Shown here one piece after another: positions 17,828-33,306 of a stretch of DNA of 64,000 bases (within the stretch, counting starts at the first letter, position 1; each line of letters begins with the position of its first letter). Where the stretch lies: positions 4,816,877 to 4,880,876 of the forward strand of contig NZ_JAHTIK010000001.1 in NCBI RefSeq assembly GCF_025655475.1. The letters run 5' to 3'. The notes beneath the pieces were generated by a model that was not told where the DNA came from, did no database searches, and saw only the letters and a program-made list of their open reading frames with translations. This stretch comes from Kitasatospora sp. DSM 101779. GTDB taxonomy: Bacteria; Actinomycetota; Actinomycetes; Streptomycetales; Streptomycetaceae. The translations under genes were made by a program, and so were the position numbers.

Positions 17828-19066
17828 TCAGTCGCGGGCCTCGGCCAGCAGCTGCTGGATCCGGGTCACGCCCTCGACCAGGTCCGCGTCGCCGAGCGCG
17901 TACGACAGCCGCAGGTAGCCGGGGGTGCCGAAGGCCTCACCGGGGACGACCGCGACCTCGGCCTCGTCCAGGATCAGCGCGGCGAGCTCGGAGGAGCTGG
18001 CCGGGCGCTTCCCGCGGATCTCCTTGCCGAGCAGGGCCTTGACCGAGGGGTAGACGTAGAACGCGCCCTCGGGCTCGGGGCAGAGCACGCCGTCGATCTC
18101 GTTGAGCATCTTCACGATGGTGCGGCGGCGGCGGTCGAAGGCGGTCTTCATCTCGTCGACGGCCGACAGGTCGCCGGCCACCGCGGCCAGCGCGGCCACC
18201 TGGGCGACGTTGGAGACGTTGGAGGTGGCGTGCGACTGCAGGTTGGTCGCGGCCTTCACGACGTCCTGCGGGCCGATCAGCCAGCCCACCCGCCAGCCGG
18301 TCATCGCGTAGGTCTTGGCCACGCCGTTGACCACGATGCACTTGTCGCGCAGCTCCGGCAGCAGGGCCGGCAGCGAGGTGAACTCGGCATCCCCGTAGAC
18401 CAGGTGCTCGTAGATCTCGTCGGTGAGCACCCACAGGCCGTGCTCCAGCGCCCAGCGGCCGATCGCCTCGGCCTCGTCGCGGGTGTAGACCGCGCCGGTC
18501 GGGTTGGACGGCGAGACGAACAGCACCACCTTGGTGTTCTCGGTGCGGGCCGCCTCCAGCTGCTCGACCGAGGCCTTGTAGCCGGTGGTCTCGTCGGTGA
18601 CGACCTCGACCGGCACACCGCCCGCGAGCTGGATCGACTCCGGGTAGGTGGTCCAGTACGGCGCCGGGACGATGACCTCGTCGCCCGGGTCGAGGATCGC
18701 GGCGAAGGCCTCGTAGATGGCCTGCTTGCCGCCGTTGGTCACGAGCACCTGGGAGGCGTCCACCTGGTAGCCGGAGTCGCGCAGCGTCTTGGCGGCGATC
18801 GCGGCCTTGAGCTCGGGCAGGCCGCCGGCCGGGGTGTAGCGGTGGTTCTTCGGGTCCTGGCAGGCGGCGACGGCGGCGTCGACGATGTAACCCGGCGTCG
18901 GGAAGTCGGGCTCGCCCGCGCCGAAGCCGATGACGGGGCGGCCGGCCGCCTTGAGGGCCTTGGCCTTGGCGTCCACGGCGAGGGTGGCGGACTCCGCGAT
19001 GGCGCCGATCCGGGCGGACACCCGGCGGTCGGCGGGACGGACGTTGGCGGGGGTGGAAGCGCTCAT
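17828..19066 (-). CDS. aspC: pyridoxal-phosphate aspartate aminotransferase (class I)
   Basis: 412 residues, the usual size for the actinobacterial AspC beside secE. Fold-type I signatures are present: SPSNPTGAVY, DEIYEHLVYGD, the PLP-lysine region VVNGVAKTYAMTGWRVG and the C-terminal YLRLSYAL (substrate-carboxylate Arg). It interconverts aspartate and oxaloacetate with glutamate/2-oxoglutarate. The ATG at 19066 gives MSASTPANVRPADRRVSARI, as expected for the family. A longer open frame upstream runs antisense across the tRNA gene and is not credible. Confidence 0.93.
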   Translation of the reverse strand: MSASTPANVRPADRRVSARIGAIAESATLAVDAKAKALKAAGRPVIGFGAGEPDFPTPGYIVDAAVAACQDPKNHRYTPAGGLPELKAAIAAKTLRDSGYQVDASQVLVTNGGKQAIYEAFAAILDPGDEVIVPAPYWTTYPESIQLAGGVPVEVVTDETTGYKASVEQLEAARTENTKVVLFVSPSNPTGAVYTRDEAEAIGRWALEHGLWVLTDEIYEHLVYGDAEFTSLPALLPELRDKCIVVNGVAKTYAMTGWRVGWLIGPQDVVKAATNLQSHATSNVSNVAQVAALAAVAGDLSAVDEMKTAFDRRRRTIVKMLNEIDGVLCPEPEGAFYVYPSVKALLGKEIRGKRPASSSELAALILDEAEVAVVPGEAFGTPGYLRLSYALGDADLVEGVTRIQQLLAEARD

Positions 19067-19224
19067 GCCTGCATCGTCGCAGAGTGGGCAGCTGCCGGGC
19101 AGGGCGGTTCCAGCATGCGTACCGGCCGTCCCACGATGTGTCCGCCGAGGTGTCCGCGGACGTGTCCCCGCAGGCCCGCGGCGGGCCGGCGACGGGGGCG
19201 CCGACGAATCGTCGGGAAATGAGG

Positions 19225-19254
19225 TTCGACCAAACGCCTCGGAACCCGTATGCT
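19225..19254 (+). promoter_or_regulatory. possible promoter for tRNA-Trp/secE
   Basis: TTCGAC (19225-19230), an 18-nt spacer and TATGCT (19249-19254) fit the vegetative-promoter pattern loosely. The predicted start is about 95 nt before the tRNA. A second -10-like TAGGTT at 19320 lacks a -35. Confidence 0.35.
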
Positions 19255-19356
19255 CGACGACCGATGGCCCCCGCGGACCGCAACGCCGATGCGTACACCA
19301 CGCACCGATCCCGATGCGGTAGGTTGGGGGTCGACTCCGGGGCCGCGAGGCACCGT

Positions 19357-19429
19357 AGGGCACTAGCTCAATTGGTAGAGCACCGGTCTCCAAAACCGGC
19401 GGTTGGGGGTTCGAGTCCCTCGTGCCCTG
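19357..19429 (+). tRNA. tRNA-Trp (anticodon CCA)
   Basis: A full cloverleaf: acceptor AGGGCAC pairs with GTGCCCT, followed by discriminator G. The D arm has AGCTCAATTGGTAGAGC, the anticodon stem CCGGT/ACCGG has loop CTCCAAA (CCA at 19390-19392), and the T arm has GGTTCGAGTC. The 3' CCA is not encoded. tRNA-Trp just ahead of secE is the usual actinobacterial arrangement. Confidence 0.97.
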
Positions 19430-19446
19430 CTGCTTTTTTCGTACCG

Positions 19447-19476
19447 AGCCCGTTCGCTCCACAGAGCGAGCGGGCT
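19447..19476 (+). terminator. hairpin after tRNA-Trp
   Basis: A 13-bp stem (19447-19459 with 19464-19476, one G-T pair) follows a run of six T residues after the tRNA. It may end or process the tRNA transcript ahead of secE. Confidence 0.6.
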
Positions 19477-19573
19477 TGATGCGGAGAGGGCCCCGTCAGC
19501 AATGCACTTCGCCGGACCGGCGCGCCCACACCGGGCACGCCCCTCGGCAGGACCCGGATTCAGGTGAGGACGA

Positions 19574-19924
19574 GTGACGGAGACCACGGGCTCCACCGCA
19601 ACGCCTGAGAGCGGCAACCCCGAGGGTGCCGACGGCGCTGCCGCCACGCCTGACGAGGCGCTCTCCCGCCGCGACCGCAAGCGCGCCCGCAAGGCGCAGG
19701 GCGGCGACCGCAAGTCGGGCAAGCGTGCCAAGAAGGGCCTTTTCGCCCGCATGGCGGTCTTCTACCGCCAGATCATCGCCGAGCTCCGCAAGGTCGTCTG
19801 GCCGAGCCGCGGCGAGCTGATCCAGTACACCACCGTGGTCGTCGTCTTCGTCGTCACGATCATGCTCGTGGTCTACGGCCTCGACACCGCCTTCGCCAAG
19901 CTCAGCCTGCTGATCTTCGGCTGA
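19574..19924 (+). CDS. secE: preprotein translocase subunit SecE
   Basis: 116 residues: a hydrophilic basic N-terminal extension of about 55 residues, then the SecE core FYRQIIAELRKVVWPSRGEL and one transmembrane helix (about 86-106). It clamps SecY in the SecYEG channel of the cytoplasmic membrane. The GTG at 19574 follows GTGAGGA. Length and single TM are typical of actinobacteria. It lies 144 nt after tRNA-Trp and 228 nt before nusG, the canonical order. Confidence 0.95.
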   Translation: MTETTGSTATPESGNPEGADGAAATPDEALSRRDRKRARKAQGGDRKSGKRAKKGLFARMAVFYRQIIAELRKVVWPSRGELIQYTTVVVVFVVTIMLVVYGLDTAFAKLSLLIFG

Positions 19925-20152
19925 CCCGCCCTACCCGGCGCGACTTTCCTCCGCGGACGCCTCCGGCCCGACCGGCCGGTGAGCGACGTCCGGACACCCG
20001 CCCGACCCGTCCCGCGCACCTGATGCCGGTGTCCCCGCCCCTCCGGGACGGGAGACCGGTTCGGGCTTTCGGCGCCGACCGGGCGGGCCAGCTACCGTTG
20101 ACTCGGTACTGTTGAGGTATCCGTTACACATCCCAGGAAAGAAGCAGCGCCC

Positions 20153-21004
20153 GTGTCTGAGTCCCCCCTGTACGACGCCGACGAGACCGTCCGCGACGCG
20201 GACGTCGCGGCCGAGGCTGCCGACGCCGAGGCTGCGGAGCAGATCCTCGACGCCGCGGACGCCGACGAGGACGAGGTCGAGGCTGCGGACGAGGCGGAGG
20301 CGGACGTGCCGGCCGAGGCCGCCGCGCTGCACGAGGTCGCCGAGGCCGAGGCCGCCGCCGAGGAGGCGTTCACCGCCGAGGCGGAGGAGGCGGAGGAGAG
20401 CGACCCGGTCGCCGAGTTCCGCGAGAAGCTCCGCATCGCGCCCGGCGAGTGGTACGTCATCCACACCTACGCCGGGTACGAGAACCGCGTGAAGCAGAAC
20501 CTGGAGCAGCGCTCCGTCTCGCTGAACGTCGAGGACCGCATCTTCGAGTCGGCCGTGCCGCAGGAAGAGGTCGTCCAGATCAAGAACGGCGACCGCAAGA
20601 CCATCCGTCAGAACAAGCTCCCCGGCTACGTCCTGGTCCGCATGGAGCTGGACGCCGAGTCCTGGGGCGTCGTCCGCAACACCCCGGGTGTCACCGGCTT
20701 CGTCGGCAACGCCTACGACCCGTACCCGCTGACGCTGGACGAGGTCGTCAAGATGCTCGCGCCCGACGTCGAGCGCGCCGCGGCCAAGGAGGCCGGCAAG
20801 GCCTCGCCGGTCCGCCCGGTCGAGGTCCAGGTGCTCGACTTCGAGGTCGGCGACTCGGTCACCGTCACCGACGGCCCGTTCGCGACCCTGCAGGCGACCA
20901 TCAACGAGATCAACCCCGACTCGAAGAAGGTCAAGGGCCTGGTCGAGATCTTCGGCCGCGAGACCCCGGTCGAGCTGTCGTTCGACCAGATCCAGAAGAA
21001 CTGA
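20153..21004 (+). CDS. nusG: transcription termination/antitermination factor NusG
   Basis: 283 residues. The first 90 or so are almost entirely Ala, Glu and Asp, an acidic extension found in actinobacterial NusG. The NGN domain starts at EWYVIHTYAGYENRVK (from residue 99) and includes KLPGYVLVRM. The KOW domain (FEVGDSVTVTDGPFATLQAT) is at the C-terminus. It binds RNA polymerase and links it to Rho or ribosomes. The GTG at 20153 lies 8 nt after AGGAAAGAAG. A strong hairpin follows 10 nt after the stop. Confidence 0.96.
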   Translation: MSESPLYDADETVRDADVAAEAADAEAAEQILDAADADEDEVEAADEAEADVPAEAAALHEVAEAEAAAEEAFTAEAEEAEESDPVAEFREKLRIAPGEWYVIHTYAGYENRVKQNLEQRSVSLNVEDRIFESAVPQEEVVQIKNGDRKTIRQNKLPGYVLVRMELDAESWGVVRNTPGVTGFVGNAYDPYPLTLDEVVKMLAPDVERAAAKEAGKASPVRPVEVQVLDFEVGDSVTVTDGPFATLQATINEINPDSKKVKGLVEIFGRETPVELSFDQIQKN

Positions 21005-21014
21005 CCCAGACCTT

Positions 21015-21052
21015 CGGTTCCGGGGCGGGGCGCAGGCCCCGCCCCGGAACCG
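21015..21052 (+). terminator. terminator after nusG
   Basis: A perfect 16-bp stem (21015-21030 with 21037-21052) with a 6-nt loop is followed by GTTTTGG. It separates nusG from the rplK-rplA unit, which has its own promoter immediately after. Confidence 0.85.
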
Positions 21053-21054
21053 TT

Positions 21055-21084
21055 TTGGTCCAGGACCGCATCAGCGGTTAGCCT
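21055..21084 (+). promoter_or_regulatory. rplKA promoter
   Basis: TTGGTC (21055-21060), an 18-nt spacer and TAGCCT (21079-21084) begin 3 nt after the nusG terminator. The same -35 hexamer and spacing occur before rplJ. The predicted start is near 21091, giving a leader of about 77 nt. Confidence 0.55.
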
Positions 21085-21167
21085 GGTTCGATGTGTGTGC
21101 TGGCGGCCGGGTGTCGCCCCGGTTCCGCACACACCAGCAATCACCTCTCGGAAGGACCCGGAGAGAC

Positions 21168-21602
21168 ATGCCTCCCAAGAAGAAGAAGGTCACGGGGCTT
21201 ATCAAGCTCCAGATCAACGCCGGCGCGGCCAACCCGGCTCCGCCGGTCGGCCCCGCGCTGGGCCAGCACGGCGTCAACATCATGGAGTTCTGCAAGGCCT
21301 ACAACGCTGCGACCGAGTCGCAGCGCGGCATGATCGTGCCGGTGGAGATCACGGTCTACGAGGACCGCACCTTCACCTTCATCACGAAGACGCCGCCGGC
21401 CGCGCGCCTCATCCTGAAGGCCGCCGGCATCGACAAGGGCTCCAGCGAGCCGCACAAGACCAAGGTCGCCAAGCTCACCAGCGCCCAGGTCCGCGAGATC
21501 GCCACCGTCAAGCTCCCCGACCTGAACGCCAACGACCTGGACGCCGCGGCGAAGATCATCGCCGGCACCGCCCGGTCGATGGGCATCACCGTCGAGGGCT
21601 GA
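21168..21602 (+). CDS. rplK: 50S ribosomal protein L11
   Basis: 144 residues, normal for L11. The N-terminal [20 protein letters not shown] and [19 protein letters not shown] are the diagnostic L11 segments that touch the GTPase-centre rRNA and the thiostrepton site. The ATG at 21168 follows GGACCCGGAGAG and gives MPPKKKK. Upstream in-frame starts would fall at or before the predicted transcription start. It is paired with rplA 76 nt downstream. Confidence 0.97.
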
Positions 21603-21678
21603 CAGCCCCAGTCGTCCCCGTGGTAGGGCCGAGCGCGGCCCGTTCCCACCACGAACTCCATCGATTTCAGGAGAAGCA

Positions 21679-22401
21679 GTGAAGCGCAGCAAGGCCCTCA
21701 AGGCCGCGGACGCCAAGGTCGACCGCAGCCGGATCTACGCCCCGCTCGAGGCCGTCCGCCTCGCCCGGGAGACCTCCACCACCAAGTTCGACGCGACCGT
21801 CGAGGTTGCCATGCGCCTGGGTGTCGACCCGCGCAAGGCCGACCAGATGGTCCGCAGCACCGTCATCCTCCCGCACGGCACGGGTAAGACCGCTCGGGTC
21901 CTGGTCTTCGCGACCGGTGACCGTGCCGAGGCCGCGCGTGCTGCCGGCGCCGACATCGTCGGCTCCGACGAGCTGATCGACGAGGTTGCCAAGGGTCGCC
22001 TGGACTTCGACGCCGTCGTCGCCACCCCGGACCTCATGGGCAAGGTCGGCCGCCTCGGCCGCGTGCTCGGCCCCCGTGGCCTGATGCCGAACCCGAAGAC
22101 CGGCACCGTCACCCCGGACGTCGCCAAGGCCGTCAACGACATCAAGGGCGGCAAGATCGAGTTCCGCGTCGACAAGCACTCGAACCTGCACCTGATCATC
22201 GGTAAGGCCTCCTTCACCGACGAGCAGCTGGTCGAGAACTACGGCGCCGCGCTCGAGGAGGTCCTCCGGGCCAAGCCGGCCGCCGCCAAGGGCCGCTACA
22301 TCAAGAAGATCGCGTTCTCGACCACCATGGGCCCGGGCGTCCAGGTGGACCCGAACCGCACCCGCAACCTCCTCGTCGAGGAGGACCCGGCCGCCGTCTG
22401 A
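21679..22401 (+). CDS. rplA: 50S ribosomal protein L1
   Basis: 240 residues. L1 signatures include GRVLGPRGLMPNPKTGTVTPDV and the N-terminal KRSKALKAADAKVD. It forms the ribosomal L1 stalk and in many bacteria represses its own operon. The GTG at 21679 follows AGGAGAAGC. A perfect 18-bp terminator lies 52 nt after the stop, ending the rplK-rplA unit. Confidence 0.97.
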   Translation: MKRSKALKAADAKVDRSRIYAPLEAVRLARETSTTKFDATVEVAMRLGVDPRKADQMVRSTVILPHGTGKTARVLVFATGDRAEAARAAGADIVGSDELIDEVAKGRLDFDAVVATPDLMGKVGRLGRVLGPRGLMPNPKTGTVTPDVAKAVNDIKGGKIEFRVDKHSNLHLIIGKASFTDEQLVENYGAALEEVLRAKPAAAKGRYIKKIAFSTTMGPGVQVDPNRTRNLLVEEDPAAV

Positions 22402-22453
22402 GCCACCGTGCTCCGGCAGTAGCCGCGTCCTGGGCGCACCGCGCAGTCCGCGA

Positions 22454-22495
22454 CCGACGGGCCCGCACCCCCTCACCGGGGTGCGGGCCCGTCGG
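22454..22495 (+). terminator. terminator after rplA
   Basis: A perfect 18-bp stem (22454-22471 with 22478-22495) with loop CTCACC. It is GC-rich and lacks a T-run, as is common in this family. Confidence 0.85.
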
Positions 22496-22622
22496 CTTGC
22501 GCGCGGTGCACGGACGCGCCCGGACCCGTTCGGCCGGGGTCAGGGGCGGCCGGACGCCGCGGCGGCGGGCATGGCAGGGTGAAGGACAGCGGACGGGGCA
22601 CGGGACGGGCGAGGAGGCGGGG

Positions 22623-23450
22623 ATGGCAGGACGGGCGGTGCGCCGGGCGGCGGCGGCCGCGGCACTGGCCGCGGTGCTCACCGCCTGCGGCAGCGGTTCC
22701 GGGGGCGCCCCCACGGCCTCGCCGAGCGCCTCCGCGGACCCGACGGTGCTCGCCACCCCCACCGACCGCTCGCCGCACGGCGTGCTGCTCTCCGCCCAGC
22801 TGGCCGTGCACAGTGCCCGGAGGGCCCGCTTCAGCGGCAACCTGGGCTCGGACACGGTCGCGGGCCTGCTGTTCTGGGCGCCCAAGACGGTGCTCCAGCT
22901 CAAGCGCCCCGGCACCACCGAGGAGGTCGTGGTGCTGGACACCACCGCCTACCGCGGCGGGGACGCCGCCACCGCGGGCCGGCTCGGCGGACGGCACTGG
23001 GAGAAGTTCACCGGGGTGCCCGGTGCCGACGGCCAGCGCGCCGTGCCGTACGCCGACACCGTCGACCGGCTCAACCCGGTGGTGGCGCTGACCGCGGCGG
23101 TGGCCGCCCCCGCGCCCGAGCGGATCGGCGAGGAGAAGATCGACGACACCGCCGTCGAGCACTACCGGGTCACCACCACGGTCGCCGACTACGCCGAGGC
23201 GCAGGCCCAGCTCCCGCCCGCCCGGCGGGCCGCCCTGCGCGCCGCGCTCGGGGACGGCGGCGTGGTCACCCTCGACGTGTGGCTGAACGACCGCGACCAG
23301 CCCGTCCAGCTGCAGCGGACCGGCTCCGGCGCGGCCGAGCGGGTCTCCGACACGCTGCGCTTCGAGGAGTTCGGCGGACCGCTGTCGGTGCAGGCGCCGG
23401 CCGAGTCGGACACCGCCGATGCGGGCGGACGGAGCCTGCCGCCGCTGTAG
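22623..23450 (+). CDS. secreted lipoprotein between rplA and rplJ
   Basis: 275 residues with a lipoprotein signal: RR near the start, an Ala/Leu core and lipobox L-T-A-C (Cys22), followed by a Gly/Ser/Pro spacer. The mature part looks like a single mixed alpha/beta domain (residues of the type seen in LppX/LprG-like carriers, such as WAPKTVLQLK and VTLDVWLNDRDQPVQL). That resemblance is weak. It would sit on the outer face of the membrane. The ATG at 22623 follows GAGGAGGCGGGG. An upstream in-frame start at 22497 gives an Arg-rich leader. A lipoprotein gene in this slot is usual for streptomycetes, and its role is unknown. Confidence 0.8.
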   Translation: MAGRAVRRAAAAAALAAVLTACGSGSGGAPTASPSASADPTVLATPTDRSPHGVLLSAQLAVHSARRARFSGNLGSDTVAGLLFWAPKTVLQLKRPGTTEEVVVLDTTAYRGGDAATAGRLGGRHWEKFTGVPGADGQRAVPYADTVDRLNPVVALTAAVAAPAPERIGEEKIDDTAVEHYRVTTTVADYAEAQAQLPPARRAALRAALGDGGVVTLDVWLNDRDQPVQLQRTGSGAAERVSDTLRFEEFGGPLSVQAPAESDTADAGGRSLPPL

Positions 23451-23462
23451 CGGTGTCCGGAT

Positions 23463-23492
23463 TTGGTCGAACTGCCGGGCGTCCAGTACGGT
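23463..23492 (+). promoter_or_regulatory. rplJL promoter
   Basis: TTGGTC (23463-23468), an 18-nt spacer and TACGGT (23487-23492). This mirrors the rplK promoter in -35 sequence and spacing. The predicted start near 23499 gives a leader of about 285 nt. Confidence 0.6.
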
Positions 23493-23498
23493 GGTGGC

Positions 23499-23680
23499 TG
23501 CCGAAGACCGCTGGTTGTCGTCTGCTTCCTTTCGGAAGCGAGGCGGCCGAAGGATCTGCGATTCGTCGCAGGCAGCCCGCGCAGGAGTGTTTGGAGCTTG
23601 GACTTCCGCCCGCCGTGATTCGTCGCGCCGGTCGTCGAGGTCTTTCAGAGCCCCGTGCGCCTGCGCACCGGGGCTCTCAT
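23499..23680 (+). ncRNA. L10-type ribosomal protein leader (rplJL autoregulation)
   Basis: The 333-nt gap before rplJ begins with CTGCCGAAGACCGCTGGTTG, which resembles the conserved start of bacterial L10 leaders. It ends with a 14-bp hairpin with one bulge (23647-23660 with 23663-23677). L10(L12)4 binding to such leaders represses rplJL translation. The assignment rests on position and the partial motif. No covariance model was run. Nothing else is seen between the hairpin and the AAGGAGG site before rplJ. Confidence 0.6.
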
Positions 23681-23783
23681 CGTTTCTGCTGAGGCTTCCT
23701 TCGAACCGGCGTGTCGAGGCGTTGAATGGTCGACTGCTCCAAGGTCGGCCCGACTTCGACATCACGGAAGGAGGCGTACGCCT

Positions 23784-24338
23784 ATGGCAAGGCCCGACAA
23801 GGCTGCTGCCGTCGCCGAGATCACGGACAAGTTCCGTGGCTCCTCTGCGGCGCTGCTGACCGAGTACCGCGGTCTCACGGTGAAGCAGGTCAAGACCCTG
23901 CGTCGCTCGCTGGGTGAGAACGCCGAGTACGCCGTGGTGAAGAACACGCTGACCAAGATCGCGGCCAACGAGGCCGGGATCTCCGAGCTGGACGACCTGT
24001 TCGCCGGTCCGACGGCTGTCGCCTTCGTCACCGGTGACCCGGTGGAGTCGGCGAAGGCTCTGCGTGACTTCGCCAAGGAGAACCCCGCTCTCATCATCAA
24101 GGGCGGTGTCCTTGACGGCAAGGCGCTGTCTGCCGATGAGATCAAGAAGCTCGCGGACCTCGAGTCCCGCGAGGTGCTGCTCGCCAAGCTCGCGGGTGCC
24201 CTGAAGGCCAAGCCCTCCCAGGCTGCCGCGGTCTTCCAGGCCCTGCCGTCGAAGCTCGTCCGCACCGTGGACGCGCTGCGCGACAAGGTCGAGCAGGGCG
24301 GTGCCGGTACGCCGGCTCCCGCCGAGGACGCGGAGTAA
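23784..24338 (+). CDS. rplJ: 50S ribosomal protein L10
   Basis: 184 residues. MARPDKAAAVAEITDKFRGS, LLTEYRGLTVKQVKTLR and YAVVKNTLTKIAA are typical L10. It anchors L12 dimers on the ribosomal stalk. The ATG at 23784 follows GGAAGGAGG. Longer in-frame starts run into the leader hairpin. It is followed 87 nt later by rplL in the same transcript. Confidence 0.97.
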   Translation: MARPDKAAAVAEITDKFRGSSAALLTEYRGLTVKQVKTLRRSLGENAEYAVVKNTLTKIAANEAGISELDDLFAGPTAVAFVTGDPVESAKALRDFAKENPALIIKGGVLDGKALSADEIKKLADLESREVLLAKLAGALKAKPSQAAAVFQALPSKLVRTVDALRDKVEQGGAGTPAPAEDAE

Positions 24339-24425
24339 TCACTCCCGCCCTCTAGCGGGCCCGTAGTACGCCCGCCAATCCGTACATCCGGCACCACCTG
24401 CCGATTTAGTGGAAGGACGCCAATC

Positions 24426-24812
24426 ATGGCGAAGCTGACCCAGGACGAGCTGCTCGCGCAGTTCGAGGAGATGACCCTCATCGAGCTCTCCGAGTTCGTG
24501 AAGGCCTTCGAGGAGAAGTTCGACGTCACCGCTGCCGCCCCGGTCGCCGTTGCCGCCGTTGCCGGCGCTGGCGCTGGCGCCGAGGCCGCTGTCGAGGAGC
24601 AGGACGAGTTCGACGTCATCCTCGACGGTGCGGGCGACAAGAAGATCCAGGTCATCAAGGAGGTGCGCGCCCTGACCTCCCTCGGCCTGAAGGAGGCCAA
24701 GGACCTCGTCGACACCGCCGGTGCCAAGGTTCTCGAGAAGGTCAACAAGGAGACCGCCGAGAAGGCCAAGGCCCAGCTCGAGGGCGCGGGCGCCAAGGTC
24801 ACCGTCAAGTGA
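24426..24812 (+). CDS. rplL: 50S ribosomal protein L7/L12
   Basis: 128 residues: an N-terminal dimerisation part (LTQDELLAQFEEMTLIELSE), an Ala/Val/Gly-rich hinge, and the C-terminal factor-binding domain EFDVILDGAGDKKIQVIKEV with GLKEAKDLVD. It recruits translation GTPases to the ribosome. A GGAAGGA site lies 11 nt before the ATG. Two hairpins follow the stop. Confidence 0.97.
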   Translation: MAKLTQDELLAQFEEMTLIELSEFVKAFEEKFDVTAAAPVAVAAVAGAGAGAEAAVEEQDEFDVILDGAGDKKIQVIKEVRALTSLGLKEAKDLVDTAGAKVLEKVNKETAEKAKAQLEGAGAKVTVK

Positions 24813-24814
24813 CC

Positions 24815-24919
24815 CCTCCCCGGCCCTGAGGGCCGGGAGGTGCCTCCACGCCCCCGCGGAGGGGGCGCAGGGACACGGGCCGGGCCGGCCATCCGCAAGG
24901 ATGGCCGGCCCGGCCTTTT
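24815..24919 (+). terminator. tandem terminators after rplL
   Basis: The first hairpin pairs 24815-24827 with 24829-24840 (one bulge). The second is a perfect 17-bp stem (24878-24894 with 24899-24915) with loop GCAA followed by TTTT. The second looks strong, so rpoB is expected to need its own promoter. Confidence 0.85.
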
Positions 24920-25398
24920 CGCGTTCCCGCGCCTGCCGCACCCCTGCCGCACTCCGCCGCGCACCCCTGCCGGACACCTTCCGGACACCTGCACAGGGCC
25001 CGCGCGTTGTGCGCTCGGCCACTGTCGGTGGCGGCCGGTAGGGTGATCACCGTCGTGGCACGCGGCTCGGACCACGGGATCTGTAACGCTCCCGTGGCCG
25101 CCGACGATGAGGCAGGCGAGGTCCGCACTCCGGTGGGGGCCTTGACGAACGGCAGCAGGCGCGCGATTCTCAAGGCGCGCGCCGCGCTCGGCACGTCCGC
25201 CCCGGTTGGAGCGGCTCCGGATGCATATTCGGTGGCCCCAGCGGGAAGTGACTCCGGGTAGAGGTGCGGTGGCCCGGGAGTGCCCGGGCCGTCGGTTGTA
25301 CGAGGGCAGGGCACCCCTGCGGCACGGCTCCCCGGCGGGGGCCGGGGCGCACGGGATGCGACCGGAGGGAGTGTCCGATTCGGTCTCCGAATCAGGGC
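24920..25398. other. gene-free region upstream of the rpoB promoter
   Basis: About 480 nt with no credible gene: all open frames are short and lack ribosome-binding sites. It contains a GC-rich hairpin around 25269-25292 (GGCCCGGG...CCCGGGCC). No protein-binding site was recognised. Upstream rpoB promoters or control sites could lie here. Confidence 0.5.
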
Positions 25399-25427
25399 TT
25401 GTCAGCAGTGTCGCCTTTGGCTACACT
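25399..25427 (+). promoter_or_regulatory. rpoBC promoter
   Basis: TTGTCA (25399-25404), a 17-nt spacer and TACACT (25422-25427) make a near-consensus vegetative promoter. The predicted start near 25434 leaves an untranslated leader of about 205 nt before the TTG start of rpoB. Confidence 0.75.
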
Positions 25428-25637
25428 GTCCCTTTGCGCTGCCTGTTAGCTGCTCCGTGACTCGTCGCCCGGAGTCTGCGCTGCCCTGAAGGGGTCTGGC
25501 TCCGCCTCCGTGAACCGGCACTGACCTGGGGATTCTTCTCCCCGGTCGGCGGTGGTCCCCGGTGGGTGGCACCGGTCCCGTCTCGGCCCGGCCGGTACGC
25601 GCGTAGTGAGCTCCGAGCCCTCGGAAGGACCCCCCTC

Positions 25638-29114
<3,477 letters not shown>

Positions 29115-29212
29115 CGGAGGCCGGGCCGGCTGCCACGCGCAGCCGGCCCGCCCCCAGGCCCCCCTCAGACCACAGACAAACTCTCGATTCACGAAAGAGG
29201 GCTTGACGACCA

Positions 29213-33115
<3,903 letters not shown>

Positions 33116-33130
33116 GTCCGCAGGTCCTGA

Positions 33131-33178
33131 AACGCCGCAGGGCGGTCACCCCGAGAGGGGCGGCCGCCCTGCGGCGTT
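33131..33178 (+). terminator. terminator after rpoC
   Basis: AACGCCGCAGGGCGG (33131-33145) pairs perfectly with CCGCCCTGCGGCGTT (33164-33178). The loop carries a smaller CCCC/GGGG stem. Confidence 0.85.
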
Positions 33179-33306
33179 CCCGGGGCCCTCCCCGCACGGG
33201 GGAGGCGGCAGGACCGCTCCGGCGGAGGATCCGGAGGGGCAGGTCGGGCGGGCAGTGTGGTCCCGCGGCGGTCCGGACGGTCCGGGCGGCCGAGGGGGAG
33301 GACCGC

